Shown in pieces: positions 57,701 through 64,000 of a stretch of 64,000 nt of DNA. Numbering within the stretch: position 1 is the first letter of the stretch; every line of letters starts with the position of its first letter. The stretch lies in contig NC_049979.1 in assembly GCF_000003815.2 (NCBI RefSeq), forward strand, positions 27,430,877 through 27,494,876. Reading direction: 5' to 3'. A model generated the notes under the pieces. That model made no database searches and had not been told where the DNA came from. It saw only the letters and a list, made by a program, of their open reading frames with translations. The DNA comes from Branchiostoma floridae (lineage: Eukaryota > Chordata > Leptocardii > Amphioxiformes > Branchiostomatidae). Made by a program: the position numbers and the translations under genes.

Positions 57701-59593
57701 GATTGATTGTCAAGACAATATCTTTAATATTTGGTATAAGCGATTGTTACTGTATAGTGTATATCGTTACAAACTAAACAAAATGTCAGCATTTATTTTG
57801 CGTTTGAAGTGAAAAGATTCTGAAGGAAGTTATTCTTTCACTACTCCAAAAGCGCTCTCACATAGACAAAAGTTCGCTCTCACTCAGACACAAAAAATCG
57901 CTCACTCCTACGGCCGGGTTGGCAGGGGAGGCCTCCCGAAGTGACAGAACTTTTTCTTCTGTAGGTGAGAGAGAATTGTAGCGTTGAGTGTCGGAAAAAG
58001 ATTGATCGTCAAGACAATGTCTTTGGTTTAAGTGATTGTTAGTGTATGATGTATATCGTTTCAAACTATACAAAATGTCAGTTTTTAATATGCGCTTGAA
58101 GTAAAGAAATACTGAAGGAAGTTAGTCTTTCACAATTCCGAAAGCGCTCTCACATCGACCAAATTTCGCTCTCACTCAGACCAAAAAAAATCGCTCACTC
58201 CTCCAGCCGGATTGGCGGGGAAAGCCCCAGAGGTGAGAGAACTTTTTGTTCTGTGGGTGAGAGAGAATTTCTGCGTTGTGTGTCGGAATAATATGATTGT
58301 CGAGGAAATGTATATAAATATAACAGAATGTGATTGTTAAATTGGTTTATTATTGGAAACTGAAGAAAATAACACCGTTCATTCCCCTTTAGAAGTAAAT
58401 AAACCTCCAGGAAGTTATTCTTTCACTACTCCGAAAGCGCTCTCACATCGACAAAATTTCGCTCTCACTCAGACCAAAAAATCGCTCACTCCTCCAGTCT
58501 GATTGGCGAGGAAGCCTCCGAGGTGAGAGAACTTTTTGTTCTGTTTGTGGGAGAGAATGTCCGTGTTGTGTGTCGGAAAAAGATTCATTGTCAAGACAAT
58601 ATCTTTGGTATAGGTGATTATTATTGTATGATGTATATTGTTTCAAACTGAACAGAATGTCAGGTGTTGATTTGAGTCTAAAGTAAATAAACCTCCAGGA
58701 ATTTATTCTCTCACTACTCCGAAAGCGCTCTCACATCGACGAATTTTCGCTCTCACTCAGACCCAAAAAAAGGGCTCACTCCTACTACCGGTTGGCAGGG
58801 AAAGCCTCCCGAAGTGAGAGAACTTTTTGTTCTGTGTGTGAGAGAGAATTTTAGCGTTGTGTGTCGGAAAAAGATTGATCGTCAACACAATATCTTTCGT
58901 ATGAGTGATTGTTATTGCATGATGTATATCATTTCAAACTGAACAAAATGTCAACGTTTTTTTTTGCGTTTGAAGCAAATAAACCTCCAGGAATTTATTC
59001 TTTCACTACTCCGAAAGCGCTCTCACATCGACCAAATTTCGCTCTCACTCAAACCAAAATAAATCGCTCACTCCTCCAGCCGGGTTGGCGGGGAAAGCCC
59101 CCGAGGTGAAAGAACTTTTTGTTCTGTGGGTGAGAGAGAATTTCTGCGTTGTGTGTCGGAATAAAGTGATTGTCGAGGAAATGTCTATAACATAACAGAA
59201 TGTCATTGTTACAATGGTTTATTATTGGAAACTGAAGAAAATGACACTGTTCATTCCCCTTTAGAAGTTAAGAAAACTCAAGAAAGTTATTCTTCCACTA
59301 CTCCGAAAGCGCTCTCACATCGACAAAGATTCGCTCTCACTCAGACCAAAGTAATCGCTCACTCCTCCAGCCGGGTTGGTAGGGGAAGCCTCGCGGAGTG
59401 AGAGAACTTTTTGTTCTGTGGGTGAGAGAGAATTTCAGCGTTGTGTGTCGGAATAATATGATTGTCGAGGAAATGTCTAAAATATAACAGAATGTCATTG
59501 TTAAAAAGGTTTATTAGTGGAAACAAGAAAATTACACTGTTCATTGCCATTTGGAAGTTAAGAAAACTCAAGCAAGTTGTTCTTCCACTACTC

Positions 59594-60237
59594 NNNNNNN
59601 NNNNNNNNNNNNNNNNNNNNNNNNNNNNNNNNNNNNNNNNNNNNNNNNNNNNNNNNNNNNNNNNNNNNNNNNNNNNNNNNNNNNNNNNNNNNNNNNNNNN
59701 NNNNNNNNNNNNNNNNNNNNNNNNNNNNNNNNNNNNNNNNNNNNNNNNNNNNNNNNNNNNNNNNNNNNNNNNNNNNNNNNNNNNNNNNNNNNNNNNNNNN
59801 NNNNNNNNNNNNNNNNNNNNNNNNNNNNNNNNNNNNNNNNNNNNNNNNNNNNNNNNNNNNNNNNNNNNNNNNNNNNNNNNNNNNNNNNNNNNNNNNNNNN
59901 NNNNNNNNNNNNNNNNNNNNNNNNNNNNNNNNNNNNNNNNNNNNNNNNNNNNNNNNNNNNNNNNNNNNNNNNNNNNNNNNNNNNNNNNNNNNNNNNNNNN
60001 NNNNNNNNNNNNNNNNNNNNNNNNNNNNNNNNNNNNNNNNNNNNNNNNNNNNNNNNNNNNNNNNNNNNNNNNNNNNNNNNNNNNNNNNNNNNNNNNNNNN
60101 NNNNNNNNNNNNNNNNNNNNNNNNNNNNNNNNNNNNNNNNNNNNNNNNNNNNNNNNNNNNNNNNNNNNNNNNNNNNNNNNNNNNNNNNNNNNNNNNNNNN
60201 NNNNNNNNNNNNNNNNNNNNNNNNNNNNNNNNNNNNN
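59594..60237. other. Assembly gap (644 N)
   Basis: An N run inside the inverted satellite block. Confidence 0.99.
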
Positions 60238-62075
60238 TACTACCGGTTGGCAGGAAGCCTCCCGGAGTGAGAGAACTTTTTTGTTCTGTGGGTGAAAGAG
60301 AATTTTAGCGTTGTGTGTCGGATAAAGATTGATTGTCAAGACAATATCTTTAATATTTGGTATAAGCGATTGTTACTGTATAGTGTATATCGTTACAAAC
60401 TAAACAAAATGTCAGCATTTATTTTGCGTTTGAAGTGAAAAGATTCTGAAGGAAGTTATTCTTTCACTACTCCAAAAGCGCTCTCACATAGACAAAAGTT
60501 CGCTCTCACTCAGACACAAAAAATCGCTCACTCCTACGGCCGGGTTGGCAGGGGAGGCCTCCCGAAGTGACAGAACTTTTTCTTCTGTAGGTGAGAGAGA
60601 ATTGTAGCGTTGAGTGTCGGAAAAAGATTGATCGTCAAGACAATGTCTTTGGTTTAAGTGATTGTTAGTGTATGATGTATATCGTTTCAAACTATACAAA
60701 ATGTCAGTTTTTAATATGCGCTTGAAGTAAAGAAATACTGAAGGAAGTTAGTCTTTCACAATTCCGAAAGCGCTCTCACATCGACCAAATTTCGCTCTCA
60801 CTCAGACCAAAAAAAATCGCTCACTCCTCCAGCCGGATTGGCGGGGAAAGCCCCAGAGGTGAGAGAACTTTTTGTTCTGTGGGTGAGAGAGAATTTCTGC
60901 GTTGTGTGTCGGAATAATATGATTGTCGAGGAAATGTATATAAATATAACAGAATGTGATTGTTAAATTGGTTTATTATTGGAAACTGAAGAAAATAACA
61001 CCGTTCATTCCCCTTTAGAAGTAAATAAACCTCCAGGAAGTTATTCTTTCACTACTCCGAAAGCGCTCTCACATCGACAAAATTTCGCTCTCACTCAGAC
61101 CAAAAAATCGCTCACTCCTCCAGTCTGATTGGCGGGGAAAGCCTCCGAGGTGAGAGAACTTTTTGTTCCGTGGGTGAGAGAGAATTTCTGCGTTGTGTGT
61201 CGGAATGATATGATTGTCGAGGAAATGTCTATAATATAACAGAATGTCATTTTTGACAAGGTTTATTATTGGAAACTGAAGAAAATGACGCTGTTCATTG
61301 CCTTTAAGAAGATAAGAAAACTCAAGCAAGTTATTCTTCCACTACTCCAAAAGCGCTCTCACATCGACCAAATTTCGCTCTCACTCAGACCAAAATAAAT
61401 CGCTCACTCCTCCAGCCAAATCGGCGGGGAAAGCCCCCGAGGTGAAAGAACTTTTTGTTCTGTGGGTGAGAGAGAATTTCTGCGTTGTGTGTCGGAATAA
61501 AGTGATTGTCGAGGAAATGTCTATAACATAACAGAATGTCATTGTTAAAATGGTTTATTATTGGAAACTGGAGAAAATAACACTGTTCATTGCCATTTGG
61601 AAGTTCAGAAAACCCAAGCAAGTTATTCTTCCACTACACCGAAAGCGCTCTCACATCGACCAAATTTCGCTCTCACTCAGACCAAAGTAATCGCTCACTC
61701 CTACAGCCGGGTTGGCAGGGAAAACCTCCCGAAGTGAGAGACTTTTTGTTCTGTGGGTGACAGAGAATTTCAGCGTTGTGTGTCGGAAAAAGATTGATTG
61801 TCAAGACAATATCTTTAATATTAGGTATAGGGGATGGTTATTGTATGGGGTATGTCGTACCAAACTGAAAAAAAATGCCAGTGATTATTTTGGGTTTTTA
61901 GTAAAAAATACTTAAAGAAGTTGTTCTTTCACTACTCCAAAAGCCCTCTCACATCGACAAAAGTTCGCACTCACTCAGACCCAAAAAATCGCTCACTCCT
62001 CCAGCCGGGTGCCAAGGAAGCCTCCCTAAGTGAGAGAACTTTTTGTTCTGTGTGGAGAGAGAATTTTATCGTAGT

Positions 62076-62175
62076 NNNNNNNNNNNNNNNNNNNNNNNNN
62101 NNNNNNNNNNNNNNNNNNNNNNNNNNNNNNNNNNNNNNNNNNNNNNNNNNNNNNNNNNNNNNNNNNNNNNNNNNN
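62076..62175. other. Assembly gap (100 N)
   Basis: A 100-N run in the inverted block. The flanking bases at 61,820-62,075 show many small differences from the matching copy at 56,840, consistent with low-quality calls. Confidence 0.99.
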
Positions 62176-64000
62176 CTGCGTTTATTTTGCGTTTTAAATA
62201 AAAAATACTAAAAGAAGTTGTTCTTTCACTACTCCAAGAGCGCTCTCACATCGACAAAAGTTCGCACTCTCTCAGACCCAAAAAATCGCTCACTCCTACA
62301 GCCGCGATGGCAAGGAAGCCTGCCGAAGTGAGAGAACTTTTTGTTCTGTGTGTGAGAGAGAATTTTAGCGTTGTGTGTCGGAAAAAGATTGATTGTCAAG
62401 ACAATATCTTTAATACTTGGTATAAGTGATTGTTATTGTATAGTGAATATCGTTACAAACTAGACAAAATGTCAGTGTTTATTTTGAGTTTTAAGTAAAA
62501 AATACTAAAAGAAGTTGTTCTTTCACTACTCCAAAAGCGCTCTCACATCGACAAAAGTTCGCACTCACTCAGACCCAAAAAATCGCTCACTCCTACAGCC
62601 GCGATGGCAGGGAAGCCTCCCGGAGTGAGAGAACTTTTTGTTCTGTGGGTGAAAGAGAATTTTAGCGTTGTGTGTCGGATAAAGATTGATTGTCAAGACA
62701 ATATCTTTAATATTTGGTATAAGCGATTGTTACTGTATAGTGTATATCGTTACAAACTAAACAAAATGTCAGCATTTATTTTGCGTTTGAAGTGAAAAGA
62801 TTCTGAAGGAAGTTATTCTTTCACTACTCCAAAAGCGCTCTCACATAGACAAAAGTTCGCTCTCACTCAGACACAAAAAATCGCTCACTCCTACGGCCGG
62901 GTTGGCAGGGGAGGCCTCCCGAAGTGACAGAACTTTTTCTTCTGTAGGTGAGAGAGAATTGTAGCGTTGAGTGTCGGAAAAAGATTGATCGTCAAGACAA
63001 TGTCTTTGGTTTAAGTGATTGTTAGTGTATGATGTATATCGTTTCAAACTATACAAAATGTCAGTTTTTAATATGCGCTTGAAGTAAAGAAATACTGAAG
63101 GAAGTTAGTCTTTCACAATTCCGAAAGCGCTCTCACATCGACCAAATTTCGCTCTCACTCAGACCAAAAAAAATCGCTCACTCCTCCAGCCGGATTGGCG
63201 GGGAAAGCCCCCGAGGTGAGAGAACTTTTTGTTCTGTGGGTGAGAGAGAATTTCTGCGTTGTGTGTCGGAATAATATGATTGTCGAGGAAATGTATATAA
63301 ATATAACAGAATGTGATTGTTAAATTGGTTTATTATTGGAAACTGAAGAAAATAACACCGTTCATTCCCCTTTAGAAGTAAATAAACCTCCAGGAAGTTA
63401 TTCTTTCACTACTCCGAAAGCGCTCTCACATCGACAAAATTTCGCTCTCACTCAGACCCAAAAAAATCGCTCACTCCTCCAGCCGGGTTGGCAAGGAAGC
63501 CTCCGAGGTGAGAGAACTTTTTGTTCTGTTTGTGAGAGAGAATGTCCGTGTTGTGTGTCGGAAAAAGATTCATTGTCAAGACAATATCTTTGGTATAGGT
63601 GATTATTATTGTATGATGTATATTGTTTCAAACTGAACAGAATGTCAGGTGTTGATTTGAGTCTAAAGTAAATAAACCTCCAGGAATTTATTCTCTCACT
63701 ACTCCGAAAGCGCTCTCACATCGACGAATTTTCGCTCTCACTCAGACCCAAAAAAAGGGCTCACTCCTACTACCGGTTGGCAGGGAAAGCCTCCCGAAGT
63801 GAGAGAACTTTTTGTTCTGTGTGTGAGAGAGAATTTTAGCGTTGTGTGTCGGAAAAAGATTGATCGTCAACACAATATCTTTCGTATGAGTGATTGTTAT
63901 TGCATGATGTATATCATTTCAAACTGAACAAAATGTCAACGTTTTTTTTTGCGTTTGAAGCAAATAACCGTAGGGGTGCTGGCAAACGTTCTCTACGAGT

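Larger units (their letters stand above)
54795..63965 (-). repeat. Satellite array, inverted block, monomer about 292 bp
   Basis: The same monomer in reverse orientation (GTGTGTCGGAAAAAGATTGA, GAGAGAACTTTTTGTTCTGT, CGAAAGCGCTCTCACATCGA). Large segments recur at fixed offsets: 56086/61069 and 57858/62841 differ by 4,983 bp, 57858/60484 by 2,626 bp. The array breaks at about 63,965 into unrelated sequence (CCGTAGGGGTGCTGGC). Confidence 0.93.

Noticed and set aside
45360-63602. Dozens of 60-95-codon open frames repeating YNSLSPTEEKVLSLREA-like peptide
   Set aside because: They recur with the satellite period in both orientations, lack consistent starts and splice sites, and change with monomer indels. 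They are by-products of the repeat.

Overview
This is a eukaryotic, probably invertebrate-chordate, genomic window. Its traits are small phase-consistent exons, AT-rich introns, very many non-autonomous DNA transposons, and assembly gaps written as N runs. The gene set (a MIS18BP1/KNL2 homologue, SCG10-type stathmins, a PCSK2 homologue) together with the repeat style best fits a lancelet (Branchiostoma). The species call is inference, because no alignment could be run.

Layout. (1) 1-21,107, minus strand: a 15-exon MIS18BP1 (M18BP1/KNL2) homologue. I rebuilt about 1,130 codons by joining exons whose splice phases all agree. It carries a SANTA domain, a CENP-C-like motif, AT-hook-like motifs, a SANT/Myb domain split across an intron, and a C-terminal KRKRQ...TPFKKQR motif. 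The last intron holds a 5.4-kb transposon, two decoy copies of the start of the last exon, and a hAT-type MITE. (2) 21,108-24,950: intergenic, with a 647-bp foldback element. (3) 24,954-30,371, minus strand: a four-exon gene for a 315-residue acidic, repeat-rich protein of unknown function with a basic/aromatic/tri-cysteine C-terminus. (4) 30,955-40,400, plus strand: a tandem duplication of about 3.6 kb that carries two SCG10-like stathmin genes, each with two stathmin-like segments. A 1.39-kb long-TIR transposon sits only upstream of the first copy. The second copy runs into a gap. (5) 42,682-43,865, minus strand: the last two coding exons of a PCSK2 (neuroendocrine convertase 2) homologue. 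(6) 44,600-63,965: a satellite block of about 19 kb with a monomer near 292 bp. It runs in one orientation to 54,270 and in the opposite orientation from 54,795. It contains higher-order duplications spaced at integer multiples of the monomer. Earlier PCSK2 exons would have to lie beyond it, so the satellite probably sits in a PCSK2 intron.

The genes do not form a pathway. MIS18BP1 acts in CENP-A loading at centromeres, stathmins bind tubulin, and PCSK2 processes prohormones. No bacterial-type operon, CRISPR or phage system is present. The most notable material is the inverted satellite, the doubled stathmin domain, the transposon placed at the splice acceptor of the last MIS18BP1 exon with its empty site still visible, and the orphan acidic repeat protein.
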